From positions 2,888,799 to 2,952,798 of the forward strand of contig NZ_CP128399.1 of NCBI RefSeq assembly GCF_030389965.1: a DNA stretch of 64,000 nucleotides. Reading direction: 5' to 3'. Under the pieces are notes generated by a model, which saw only the letters and a program-made list of their open reading frames with translations, did no database searches and was not told the DNA's origin. The position numbers were made by a program, and so were the translations under genes. How positions within the stretch are numbered: the first letter of the stretch is position 1; each line of letters begins with the position of its first letter. This DNA is from Candidatus Chlorohelix allophototropha (GTDB taxonomy: Bacteria; Chloroflexota; Chloroflexia; Chloroheliales; Chloroheliaceae). This document shows positions 1 to 7,401 of this stretch, piece after piece.

Positions 1-687
1 GGTTGGGGGCGTGACTATAAAATTCAAACCCCCTACCACCTTACCTTCGAGGTCTTGGTGTAGCGCAGCTACTCCGCTATCAACCACTGCAATGAGAATA
101 TCTTCCGAACCGGTGGTAATATCCCAAGCAGAAGCTGCATCTATTTTAGCTAATCCCCACTGGTCGCCCCGTAAATAATAAGGATCGTTCGGCTCTCGAA
201 AACCATAAACCGGATAATCGAGTTCTGCAAAACGCACTTGCGTACTTTGTTGCACCTCATACAGCATTGCCCATACATCAGCATTTAGATTAGCATTAAG
301 TCGGTAAGTACCGTTTTCCGGGTCAATAGCATCGGCTGCCCACACCCCATACTTGCTAAAAACCTCGCGTAATTTTGGAACTCCTTCTATCAAGCTTGAA
401 TAGGGCAAACGCTGACCGATATAACTTGAATCGCCTTTAGTTTGAATGACGTTATAGCGCAATTCATTATAGAGAATACGCGCGGAGTCGGGCTGGAAAG
501 AAGCAATAATTTCTCCCGGTATAGGTTGATGTTGGGTATTATCGAGTGACGTTTCTGAAACGCTTTGATTTGAAGGATAGGCTAGAAAATGAGGTAGGCA
601 ATTAAGGAGCAAACCCGCAAACAAAACAAAAATAAGCCAGTAACCGGCTACACGAAGAAAAGTGGAATATCCGTTACGGGTTTTCAT
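1..687 (-). CDS. Subtilisin-like (S8) serine protease, N-terminal part only
   Basis: This is an open frame from an ATG at 687 that runs off the left edge of the window, giving 229 residues without a stop. The N-terminus has a basic start and a hydrophobic segment (about residues 11-35), so it is a signal peptide or membrane anchor. A propeptide-like region follows. Near residue 170 the mature-domain opening appears (NDPYYLRGDQWGL), then the catalytic Asp motif AVVDSGV with Asp203, and the HQDL stretch at 210-213 that usually follows it. The catalytic His (HGT) and Ser (GTSMA) boxes would lie beyond the edge. By family it is an extracellular or cell-surface endopeptidase. It is divergent from the nuo operon. 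The family call is strong; substrate and full length are unknown. Confidence 0.85.
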   Translation of the reverse strand, partial: MKTRNGYSTFLRVAGYWLIFVLFAGLLLNCLPHFLAYPSNQSVSETSLDNTQHQPIPGEIIASFQPDSARILYNELRYNVIQTKGDSSYIGQRLPYSSLIEGVPKLREVFSKYGVWAADAIDPENGTYRLNANLNADVWAMLYEVQQSTQVRFAELDYPVYGFREPNDPYYLRGDQWGLAKIDAASAWDITTGSEDILIAVVDSGVAALHQDLEGKVVGGLNFIVTPPT

Positions 688-1142
688 CTAATATCTATAT
701 CTCCGCCAACGATTCGCTTGCACGGTTTTTGGAGGGTTCTTGCTTATAGTAAATATTATAGGCGGGAAATTCCGGGTTACTATCTCAAAAAGCCAGATTT
801 CATAATTAGACAATCGGGACTAGACTCAGTTATACACGCTTTAGTAAAAGTATGCAAGCATGTCACAATCTAGAAAAAAAGAGCCTTCCCCAAATAATCC
901 CTAATCGTACCCATTTTCTACCTATAGGAAAGCCATTAATTTCACTAGAAAACACTTGTACCTGAATTGCATGGTTTAAACCAGCATGCTATAATCCCAT
1001 CGCACATTGTTCAGCATATCACGAATTTAAGCTGACTTTGTATCCTCCAACAAGGATAATATGCTCAAGTCCACTTCTACACGTCCGTAGAAGTCTAAAA
1101 CCGATAAAATCGAATAATAGAAAAAAACAAGGCTAACCCGGT
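688..1142. other. Divergent intergenic region with nuo promoter and leader
   Basis: This 455-base stretch separates the protease gene (minus) from nuoA (plus). I find no gene in it. It holds the probable nuo promoter at 967-995 and a leader of about 140 bases with two hairpins. One is TATCC/GGATA at 1041-1058. The other is an 8-bp perfect stem ACTTCTAC/GTAGAAGT at 1073-1094 with a 6-base loop. Neither is followed by a U-tract, so they are not terminators. The protease promoter must lie in the left part, but I cannot pick it out. Confidence 0.6.
967..995 (+). promoter_or_regulatory. Putative sigma-70-type promoter of the nuo operon
   Basis: A perfect -10 hexamer TATAAT lies at 990-995, preceded by TGC at 987-989, which makes it an extended -10. 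A weak -35 (TTGCAT, 967-972) lies 17 bases upstream. Transcription would start near 1002 and give a leader of about 140 bases before nuoA. Confidence 0.6.
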
Positions 1143-1532
1143 ATGAGTTTAGAAGATTTCAACTTGGCGTATCTCTCCACTGCTATCTTTCTGGTAGTAA
1201 TAACAATCATGGGTATGACATTGTTATTGCTCGGTTTTCTTATCAGACCAAACAAACCAAATTCCCGCAAAACTATTCCTTACGAAAGTGGTGTGCCGCC
1301 TGTCGGTCACGCTCGCGAACGTTACTCAGTGCGCTTCTATATCATAGCAATGCTGTTCGTGTTGTTCGACATAGAAGCAGTGTTCCTTTATCCGTGGGCG
1401 ATTAACTTTGATGGCTTTGTACGCCGGGGTGATGGATTGTTCGTACTGATAGAAATGGGTATCTTCATCTTTGTAATCTTGCTGGGTTATGCCTATGCTT
1501 GGTTGAAAGGAGCCTTGGATTGGGTCTTCTAA
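1143..1532 (+). CDS. nuoA: NADH-quinone oxidoreductase subunit A
   Basis: This is a 129-residue membrane subunit of complex I with three transmembrane helices (about 12-35, 68-90, 100-122). The family signature is clear: IPYESG (45-50) in the loop after helix 1 and the conserved acidic stretch [11 protein letters not shown] in helix 2. NuoA sits next to NuoH and NuoD at the quinone chamber and stabilises the arm junction. It is the first gene of an eleven-gene operon. Its last codons overlap the likely nuoB start by 13 bases, which suggests translational coupling. The ATG at 1143 has only a weak Shine-Dalgarno sequence. Length is normal for the family. Confidence 0.96.
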   Translation: MSLEDFNLAYLSTAIFLVVITIMGMTLLLLGFLIRPNKPNSRKTIPYESGVPPVGHARERYSVRFYIIAMLFVLFDIEAVFLYPWAINFDGFVRRGDGLFVLIEMGIFIFVILLGYAYAWLKGALDWVF

Positions 1533-2152
1533 ACGAAAAGTTAAACGATAACTTTGTAACCACCACTGTAGATGCTCTGCTCAACTGGGGTCACCAAAAC
1601 TCGCTCTGGCCGGTTTTGTTTGGTACAGCTTGCTGCGGTATCGAAATGATGGCGCACGCAAACAGCCGCTTTGATATCTTGGAACGCTGGGGAATGCTCT
1701 TCCGCTTCTCCCCGCGTCAATCAGACATGATGATGGTCGCCGGCACAGTAACCAAAAAAATGGCACCTGTGATCAAGACCGTTTACGACCAAATGGCAGA
1801 GCCAAAATGGGTAATGGCAGTTGGTAGTTGTGCAATTAGTGGCAACATCTATAACAGTTACAGCACATTACAGGGAGTGGATCGCATCATTCCGGTAGAT
1901 GTTTATGTACCGGGTTGCCCACCCATCCCTGAAGCCTTTGCTTATGGCATTGACGAGTTGCGCAAGAAAATAGCCAAAGAAAGACGTATTCGCAAACCGC
2001 TGCCGATTTTGAAGCAGGATGGCAACGAGTTTGAACGTACATGGGATACTTCTGAAGTCAACCGTCCCGGTCATATTGCTTTACCGAGTGCCGCCGATTA
2101 TATGCAGTTCATCGACGAAGAAATCAGTAGCCCTCCTACCCTGTTAAAGTAG
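1520..2152 (+). CDS. nuoB: NADH-quinone oxidoreductase subunit B
   Basis: NuoB carries the terminal [4Fe-4S] cluster N2 that reduces quinone. All four ligands are visible, counting from the proposed start: the adjacent pair Cys38-Cys39 ([10 protein letters not shown]), Cys104 (VGSCAISG) and Cys133 (VPGCPPIPE). I chose the TTG at 1520 because GAAAGGAG lies at 1505-1512, seven bases before it, and because the protein then opens MGLLNEKL, as is usual for the family. The frame is open further upstream to a TTG at 1499, but that start has no ribosome site. The gene overlaps the end of nuoA. It is 210 residues long, a normal size. Confidence 0.95.
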   Translation: MGLLNEKLNDNFVTTTVDALLNWGHQNSLWPVLFGTACCGIEMMAHANSRFDILERWGMLFRFSPRQSDMMMVAGTVTKKMAPVIKTVYDQMAEPKWVMAVGSCAISGNIYNSYSTLQGVDRIIPVDVYVPGCPPIPEAFAYGIDELRKKIAKERRIRKPLPILKQDGNEFERTWDTSEVNRPGHIALPSAADYMQFIDEEISSPPTLLK

Positions 2153-2177
2153 AGGCTACCCTGAATAAACTTGTGGC

Positions 2178-2269
2178 AAAAGTCAGATATCAAGGCTATA
2201 TGGTTGCTTGCAAGCTTGTAACAAGCAGTCACTTACAAAGCAATCTTGGATTCTTGAAATCTGACTTTT
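2178..2269. repeat. 92-base imperfect palindrome between nuoB and nuoC
   Basis: The outer arms AAAAGTCAGATATCAAG (2178-2194) and CTTGAAATCTGACTTTT (2253-2269) are complementary at 16 of 17 positions. Further pairing continues inward (GGTTGCTT region against AAGCAATC), with a small perfect hairpin GCTTG/CAAGC at 2214-2226 near the centre. It lies inside the operon. There is no U-tract, so it is probably not a terminator. It could be a processing or stability structure, or a relic of a small palindromic insertion element. Confidence 0.75.
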
Positions 2270-2308
2270 GATGATGTTTGAAAACAGGAAGAAAGAGTTA
2301 AAACGCAA

Positions 2309-2770
2309 ATGAAGGAAAGCCTTCAGGTAGTTGCACAGAAGTTACAGGAAAAATTTGGCGATAAGGTCTTGGCTATAACCGAATTTCGCGATGAGGTTAC
2401 TGTCCGCGTAAAGAAAACAGCCTGGTTCGAAGTTCACCAGTTCTTGCGGGATGACCCAGATTGCGCCTTCGATATGATGATTGACGAAACCGCTGCCGAT
2501 TACCCGTTAAGGGATGAGCGCTTCGATGTTATTAGCCATTTGCTTTCCATACCCAAACGTCACCGTTTCCGGGTAAAAGCCAGCACCAGCGAGAACATCC
2601 CTAGCCTTTGCGCTGTCTGGAAAACTGCCAACTGGTTGGAACGCGAAACCTACGATATGTTCGGAATTATTTATGACGGACACCCCGATTTGCGCCGTAT
2701 TTTGATGGCTGAAGATTGGGAAGGCTTCCCGTTGCGCAAGGATTACCCGACCGAGGGATACGATATTTAA
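2309..2770 (+). CDS. nuoC: NADH-quinone oxidoreductase subunit C
   Basis: NuoC is a 153-residue peripheral-arm subunit that packs on NuoD and NuoB near the quinone site. The family signature is present near the C-terminus: [10 protein letters not shown], then GHPDLRRIL, then FPLRKDYP. It stands alone and is not fused to NuoD as in enterobacteria. It follows the palindrome-containing gap after nuoB and has a purine-rich ribosome site (AGGAAGAAAGAG) before the ATG. It carries no cofactor itself. Size and signature are ordinary. Confidence 0.95.
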   Translation: MKESLQVVAQKLQEKFGDKVLAITEFRDEVTVRVKKTAWFEVHQFLRDDPDCAFDMMIDETAADYPLRDERFDVISHLLSIPKRHRFRVKASTSENIPSLCAVWKTANWLERETYDMFGIIYDGHPDLRRILMAEDWEGFPLRKDYPTEGYDI

Positions 2771-2819
2771 TCGAGGGCTTATTTAACCCTTGCTTTTCTA
2801 AATAAATGACGAGGTTCTT

Positions 2820-4037
2820 ATGCAGAATGTGGTGAACCCTGTAGGCGGGGATAATTTACAAGAAAAAGGCGATCGGCGAATGCGCCTCAGCATTGGTCCG
2901 CATCACCCCAGCACCCACGGTGTGCTTCAGGTGATTGTAGACCTTGAGGGCGAAACGATAGTACGCTGCGACCCTGTTCCCGGTTACCTGCATCGCGGCA
3001 CTGAAAAACTGGCGGAAAATAAATATTATTCCCAGATTCTTCCGCTCACCGACCGCCTTGATTACATGTCCCCTTTTAATAACAACCTAGCTTACACCAT
3101 GGCAGTGGAAAAACTGGTTGGGGTTGAAGTGCCTGAAAGAGCGCAATGGATTAGAGTGATTCTAAGCGAATTGCAGCGCATCGCCAGTCACTTAATTTGG
3201 TTCGGCACCCACGTAATGGACATTGGGGCAATTACCCCCTTCCTGTGGGCTACCCGTGACCGCGAAACCATAATGGATATTTTCGAGATGTGCAGCGGTG
3301 CGCGCCTGACCGTCAGCTATACCCGTATCGGTGGCTTGATGTCAGATGTGCCTCCCGGCTTCAATGAGAAAGTACATGAATTTACCGAGCTTTTCCATAA
3401 AGCCCTAAAAGACTATCACAAGGTAGTCACCAAAAACCCTATTTTTATGTCTCGTACTCAGGGCGTAGGGGTTGTTACGGCGGAAGAAGCCATTCAGTAT
3501 GGGTTTACCGGTCCAAGTTTGCGTGGTAGCGGAGTCGAGTGGGACTTGCGCAAGCACGAACCCTATATGTACTACGATCAATTGGATTTCGAAATTCCAC
3601 TCGGCGCTACCGGGGACAGCTACGACCGCTATCTGGTACGTATGGAAGAAATGGAACAGTCCAATCGCATAATCCAGCAGGCGTTGGCGAAATTACCTTC
3701 GAAAGGTTCTGTCAAAGCAGATGACCCTAAGATAGTATTGCCCGATAAAGAACTCTCAATGACTCGTGCCGAAGAAATGCAACGCCACTTCTATCAGGTC
3801 ATCCACGGGTTCCCTACCCCTGTAGGTGAATGCTATTTTGGTTTGGAAGGTCCTAAAGGAGAATTGGGTTTCTATATTATCAGCGATGGGTCTCCGCGCC
3901 CTTACCGACTGAAAATTCGCGCTCCCAGTTACGTTAATTTGCAGGCACTTCCGCTAATGACCGAAGGTCGTATGATAGCGGATCTTATTACCTGCATAGG
4001 AACGATAGACATCGTTCTAGGTGAAGTTGATCGGTAA
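2820..4037 (+). CDS. nuoD: NADH-quinone oxidoreductase subunit D
   Basis: NuoD is the 49-kDa-type subunit that forms the quinone cavity with NuoB and is distantly related to [NiFe]-hydrogenase large subunits. The sequence shows SIGPHHPSTHG (24-34), with the quinone-site His, and LDYMSPFNNN with Tyr82 at the position of the quinone-binding Tyr. The C-terminus has the conserved DIVLGEVDR ending. At 405 residues the length is normal. The hydrogenase-type cysteines are absent, as expected. The short N-terminal extension before MRLSIGPHH could be trimmed if the internal ATG at 2880 is used, but the ATG at 2820 fits the spacing better. Confidence 0.95.
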   Translation: MQNVVNPVGGDNLQEKGDRRMRLSIGPHHPSTHGVLQVIVDLEGETIVRCDPVPGYLHRGTEKLAENKYYSQILPLTDRLDYMSPFNNNLAYTMAVEKLVGVEVPERAQWIRVILSELQRIASHLIWFGTHVMDIGAITPFLWATRDRETIMDIFEMCSGARLTVSYTRIGGLMSDVPPGFNEKVHEFTELFHKALKDYHKVVTKNPIFMSRTQGVGVVTAEEAIQYGFTGPSLRGSGVEWDLRKHEPYMYYDQLDFEIPLGATGDSYDRYLVRMEEMEQSNRIIQQALAKLPSKGSVKADDPKIVLPDKELSMTRAEEMQRHFYQVIHGFPTPVGECYFGLEGPKGELGFYIISDGSPRPYRLKIRAPSYVNLQALPLMTEGRMIADLITCIGTIDIVLGEVDR

Positions 4038-4048
4038 TGCCATGATTC

Positions 4049-4070
4049 GGTTGCCGTTACAGTAGCAACC
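4049..4070 (+). other. Intercistronic hairpin, nuoD-nuoH
   Basis: A perfect 6-bp stem GGTTGC/GCAACC with a 10-base loop lies in the 78-base gap between nuoD and nuoH. No U-tract follows, so termination is unlikely. It belongs to the series of hairpins in the gaps of this operon. Confidence 0.5.
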
Positions 4071-4115
4071 ATTGACTTATAAGTATAATCTGCTCACTAC
4101 AGGAAAACAAAGCTC

Positions 4116-5207
4116 ATGTTTTCACTCGCATTATTTGATGTTGTAAATGCAACAGCGGCAAAGGTAAATGCCCCAGAGGAACCTGTAATCTGGTTTCTCC
4201 AAACCTTCGTGACCCTGTTCATTATTATGAACGTTGTATTGGTAATCATGGCATACCAGACTTGGGCAGAACGCAAAGTAATGGCGCTCTCCCAGCAACG
4301 TCTTGGTCCAATGCGCACAGGTCCTATCGGTTTGTTACAGCCTATTGCCGATGCCGTCAAACTGCTGAACAAAGAATACATCGTGCCGAGAGATGCCGAC
4401 AAAACGTTGTTTTTCTTTGCTCCGATAATCGGCTTTATTCCGGCAGTCGCTGCTTTTGCGGTAATACCGTGGGGCGATGCTACCAGCGAGGGGTTGTTGG
4501 GTGGTTGGTTACGCCCGATAATTGCCAACCTCAATATGGGCATCCTCTACCTGCTAGCGCTTAGTTCAATCGGCGTGTACGGTATCGTAATGTCCGGTTA
4601 CACCAGCGGTAACAAATACGCGACACTTGGGAGTATCCGCTCATCGGCGCAGGTGGTTAGCTATGAACTGACATTGGGTCTGGGCTTAATGGGTACGCTA
4701 ATAATGGCAGGCTCACTAAACCTGAACGATGTGGTGTTAGCACAGAAGAACACGATGTGGTATATCATTCCACAGTTCTTCGGCTTCGTTGTTTACGCCA
4801 TCAGCGGTATCGCCGAAACCAACCGCAACCCCTTTGACTTACCGGAAGCCGAATCGGAACTTGTAGCCGGTTATCACCTTGAATACGGCGCAATGCATTT
4901 CGGGATGGTCTACCTAGGTGAGTATATCAACATGAACGTGATAGCAGCTACGGTAGCAACCCTATACTTAGGTGGTTGGGCAGCGCCTGCTTCATTCCTT
5001 GAGTTCATTCCCGGTCCTATCTGGTTATTCCTGAAATTTGGTCTCTTCCTATTCCTGTACTACTGGATTCGGGTTACTTTGCCACGTTTCCGGTACGACC
5101 AGTTGATGGGTTTCTGCTGGAAAGTATTGTTCCCAATTGCGCTTGCTAACGTAGCAATTACCGCAATCTTTAAATATTTAGGTATAACCTTCGGTTGGTG
5201 GGGATAA
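4116..5207 (+). CDS. nuoH: NADH-quinone oxidoreductase subunit H
   Basis: NuoH is the membrane subunit that holds the quinone tunnel entrance and links the peripheral arm to the proton pumps. It has eight or nine transmembrane segments. The family signatures are AERKVMALSQQRLGP with GP repeats (about 51-70), the loop AETNRNPFDLPEAESELVAG (about 235-255), and a C-terminal RGTLPRFRYDQLM-like box, here RVTLPRFRYDQLM. At 363 residues the length is typical. It has a short periplasmic N-terminus. The gene lies between two intercistronic hairpins. Confidence 0.95.
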   Translation: MFSLALFDVVNATAAKVNAPEEPVIWFLQTFVTLFIIMNVVLVIMAYQTWAERKVMALSQQRLGPMRTGPIGLLQPIADAVKLLNKEYIVPRDADKTLFFFAPIIGFIPAVAAFAVIPWGDATSEGLLGGWLRPIIANLNMGILYLLALSSIGVYGIVMSGYTSGNKYATLGSIRSSAQVVSYELTLGLGLMGTLIMAGSLNLNDVVLAQKNTMWYIIPQFFGFVVYAISGIAETNRNPFDLPEAESELVAGYHLEYGAMHFGMVYLGEYINMNVIAATVATLYLGGWAAPASFLEFIPGPIWLFLKFGLFLFLYYWIRVTLPRFRYDQLMGFCWKVLFPIALANVAITAIFKYLGITFGWWG

Positions 5208-5212
5208 AGTAC

Positions 5213-5247
5213 AGTTTTGAGGTTCAAGTGTTAAATTTCTCAAAACT
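5213..5247 (+). other. Intercistronic hairpin, nuoH-nuoI
   Basis: A perfect 9-bp stem AGTTTTGAG (5213-5221) / CTCAAAACT (5239-5247) with a 17-base loop fills most of the 62-base gap. There is no U-tract after it. It ends about 10 bases before the strong ribosome site AGAGGAG of nuoI. Confidence 0.55.
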
Positions 5248-5269
5248 TTCTGATAGAGGAGTGGTCTAG

Positions 5270-6130
5270 ATGATAAAGGAAATAGCGCAAGGTCTGGGTT
5301 TGACGCTCCGGCACTTCTTTAAGAAGAACGTGACGTTGCAATACCCCAAGGAAATGAGAAATTTCCACCCGCGCTTCAGAGGCGCAGTCGGTATGGTGCG
5401 CGATCAAGATACAGGCAAAGAACGTTGCGTTGGTTGTGGTTTGTGTGCCGCCGCTTGTCCGGCAAACTGCCTCACGGTAGTACCCGGCACTGATGATGTG
5501 GGTCTCCGCAATGCAAAAATATATCTCTATGATATGAGTCGCTGCGTTTTCTGCGCAATGTGTGTGGAAGTTTGCCCAGAATTGGCGCTGGTTATGACGC
5601 ATGAATTTGAATTGTCGGTTTACGACCGCAGCCAACTTATCCTTGATGCAGAAGCGATGTTGCGGCTTTCCGATCGCGAAAAAGAACGCAGCGGAGAGGC
5701 TATTGAAGAACCCGGTTTCCCGGCTGTTACAAATGCGCCTTCTACCTTCCTCAAGCACAACCAGCTTGATCCGCGTATCCAACGTGGCAAGTTTCAGAGT
5801 CACCAACCAGCGCTTGGAACTTTACCGCACGGCTACCCGATGAAATACGAAGACTATCTTAAGAAAATACGTGAAGGTAAACCATTGGCGCAAGGCACCC
5901 TGCCTCCCAACCTTCAGGAAATCCAAAATAAGTATCTACCGGAAGACTCCAGAGTACCTATGCCCAAATTCGTGGAGAATCAGGCAGATACCGCCGCCGA
6001 AGTACGAACCAACCTGCTGACCGTAGGTGATGTCAATAAAGTGGAAAAACACAAGTATTATGACGAAGACGGTCAGGGCGACAAAAAACGCGTTGAGCTT
6101 GGCAAGGGCGAGTGGACTGACAAGAAATAA
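5270..6130 (+). CDS. nuoI: NADH-quinone oxidoreductase subunit I, with long C-terminal extension
   Basis: NuoI carries the two [4Fe-4S] clusters N6a and N6b that pass electrons to NuoB. Both ferredoxin motifs are complete: Cys53/56/59/63 and Cys92/95/98/102. At 286 residues it is much longer than the usual 150-180. After about residue 165 comes a hydrophilic tail of about 120 residues, rich in Lys, Pro, Asp and Glu, without cysteines. The tail might cover the site where NuoG and NuoF would dock, since those genes are absent here; that is inference. The start is supported by the ribosome site AGAGGAG. Eleven bases separate it from nuoJ. Confidence 0.94.
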   Translation: MIKEIAQGLGLTLRHFFKKNVTLQYPKEMRNFHPRFRGAVGMVRDQDTGKERCVGCGLCAAACPANCLTVVPGTDDVGLRNAKIYLYDMSRCVFCAMCVEVCPELALVMTHEFELSVYDRSQLILDAEAMLRLSDREKERSGEAIEEPGFPAVTNAPSTFLKHNQLDPRIQRGKFQSHQPALGTLPHGYPMKYEDYLKKIREGKPLAQGTLPPNLQEIQNKYLPEDSRVPMPKFVENQADTAAEVRTNLLTVGDVNKVEKHKYYDEDGQGDKKRVELGKGEWTDKK

Positions 6131-6141
6131 GGATTAGAACA

Positions 6142-6933
6142 ATGTTTGGATTGCCGCTTGAGCAAATTATATTTCTGGTATTATCGGGACTTTCGATTGT
6201 CTGCTCACTAGGTCTGGTAATTTTCAAAGACCCGGTGCATTCTGCCGTTTCCCTAGTACTTACCTTCTTCAACGTAGCGGGTATATACATCCTGATGGGC
6301 GCCGAGTTTATGGCGGCGCTGCAAGTTCTGGTGTATAGCGGCGCTATTCTGGTTTTGTTCGTCTTTGTGATGATGCTGTTACAACTCCGCCCCGGGCCGG
6401 TGCTGAATCCGTTTCGCTTTTTCCAGAGCCGCCTAGCTCCGGTAATCGCCTTAGCGTTTCTGGCTGAAGTTTTGCTCATAGTTTTTGCCAGCAACTACTA
6501 TAATAACGGCGGGAAAATTACAGACTCCGCCAATATCCAAGCAGCAAACATGGCGAAAAACATCAGCTACGTGGTTTCTAGCAAAGTGCCGATGACCGAT
6601 ACGCAAGGCAACAGCGTGGTCAAGAGCAATGAGGGCTGGTTTGCCGAACCTAACAGCGTCGGGCATACCGCGTTGCTAGGTAAAGAACTTTACAGCAAGT
6701 TTATTCTGCCTTTTGAAATTTGTTCCTTAATCTTGCTGGTAGCTGCCATTGGCTCAATCGTAATCGGCAGACGTGGACTTGAGCGCGATCGCAAAGAGTT
6801 TCGTTCAGTTGGTATCAGCCTTGGTGGTGTGGCAGGACCCGGTTCGGCACAAGAATTTGAATACGAAAAAGAGCTTAAAATGCTCGGTATGAACGAACTT
6901 GATAAAGAGCGCAAGCTTACTTTGAAAAAATAA
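6142..6933 (+). CDS. nuoJ: NADH-quinone oxidoreductase subunit J
   Basis: NuoJ is a membrane subunit with five transmembrane helices (near 8-26, 30-50, 57-80, 97-117 and 190-210). The conserved helix-3 segment is present: GAEFMAALQVLVYSGAILVLFVFVMML, split here as AEFMAALQVLVYSGA and the hydrophobic run after it. This helix undergoes the pi-bulge change in complex I turnover. At 263 residues it is longer than the roughly 170-200 of many homologues. The excess is a periplasmic loop between helices 4 and 5 and a charged C-terminal tail of about 50 residues. It lies directly after nuoI. Confidence 0.93.
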   Translation: MFGLPLEQIIFLVLSGLSIVCSLGLVIFKDPVHSAVSLVLTFFNVAGIYILMGAEFMAALQVLVYSGAILVLFVFVMMLLQLRPGPVLNPFRFFQSRLAPVIALAFLAEVLLIVFASNYYNNGGKITDSANIQAANMAKNISYVVSSKVPMTDTQGNSVVKSNEGWFAEPNSVGHTALLGKELYSKFILPFEICSLILLVAAIGSIVIGRRGLERDRKEFRSVGISLGGVAGPGSAQEFEYEKELKMLGMNELDKERKLTLKK

Positions 6934-6961
6934 TGTGAGAGGCTGAGTTGCCTTTCGCTTG

Positions 6962-6982
6962 TGGCGTATGCTCGCTACGCCA
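6962..6982 (+). other. Intercistronic hairpin, nuoJ-nuoK
   Basis: A perfect 7-bp stem TGGCGTA/TACGCCA with a 7-base loop lies in the 85-base gap between nuoJ and nuoK. No U-tract follows. Confidence 0.5.
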
Positions 6983-7018
6983 TAAAGTATCACTAGTACA
7001 AAACAAAGAGAAGATTAG

Positions 7019-7330
7019 ATGATACCGACAGCTTGGTTTTTGATTTTAAGTGGAGTTTTATTCTCGATAGGGCTTACGGGCGTACTTATGCGCCGGAATG
7101 TTCTGGTTATTTTTATGTGCGTTGAATTGATGATGAACGCCGTGAATATCACCTTCGTAGCATTTGCCCGTAGCTTTACTAAGGGAATTAATTTGGCCGG
7201 TGACAATTTTGTGGTTTTTGTAGTAACGGTTGCAGCTGCCGAAGCTGCCGTAGGGCTGGCTATCATAGTAAGCCTTGCTACTAAGCAAAGTTCGGTAGAT
7301 GCAGACTCAATAGGTATGCTCAAAGACTAA
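7019..7330 (+). CDS. nuoK: NADH-quinone oxidoreductase subunit K
   Basis: NuoK is a small antiporter-like membrane subunit of 103 residues with three transmembrane helices. The two buried glutamates needed for proton transfer are visible: one in helix 2 (CVELMMNAVN, Glu39) and one in helix 3 (AAAEAAVGLAI, Glu75). The length is normal. It lies between two hairpin-containing gaps. I see nothing unusual in the protein. Confidence 0.95.
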   Translation: MIPTAWFLILSGVLFSIGLTGVLMRRNVLVIFMCVELMMNAVNITFVAFARSFTKGINLAGDNFVVFVVTVAAAEAAVGLAIIVSLATKQSSVDADSIGMLKD

Positions 7331-7350
7331 TAATTTTACCCTTTTTGAGG

Positions 7351-7368
7351 GCGTGATTCGCAACACGC
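7351..7368 (+). other. Intercistronic hairpin, nuoK-nuoL
   Basis: A 5-bp stem GCGTG/CACGC with an 8-base loop, followed by TTTTCTG, lies in the 71-base gap. The short T-run makes a weak terminator or attenuator possible, but the operon continues downstream. Confidence 0.4.
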
Positions 7369-7401
7369 TTTTCTGAAACGTGTGGGGAGTAATTCTCAAG
7401 A

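Noticed and set aside
4097-4543. Open frame antisense to nuoH
   Set aside because: It mirrors the coding sequence of a firmly identified gene and has a low-complexity translation.
4049-7368. Terminators inside the nuo operon
   Set aside because: The intercistronic hairpins lack U-tracts (only TTTTC after the K-L stem), and all genes belong to one complex, so termination there is unlikely.
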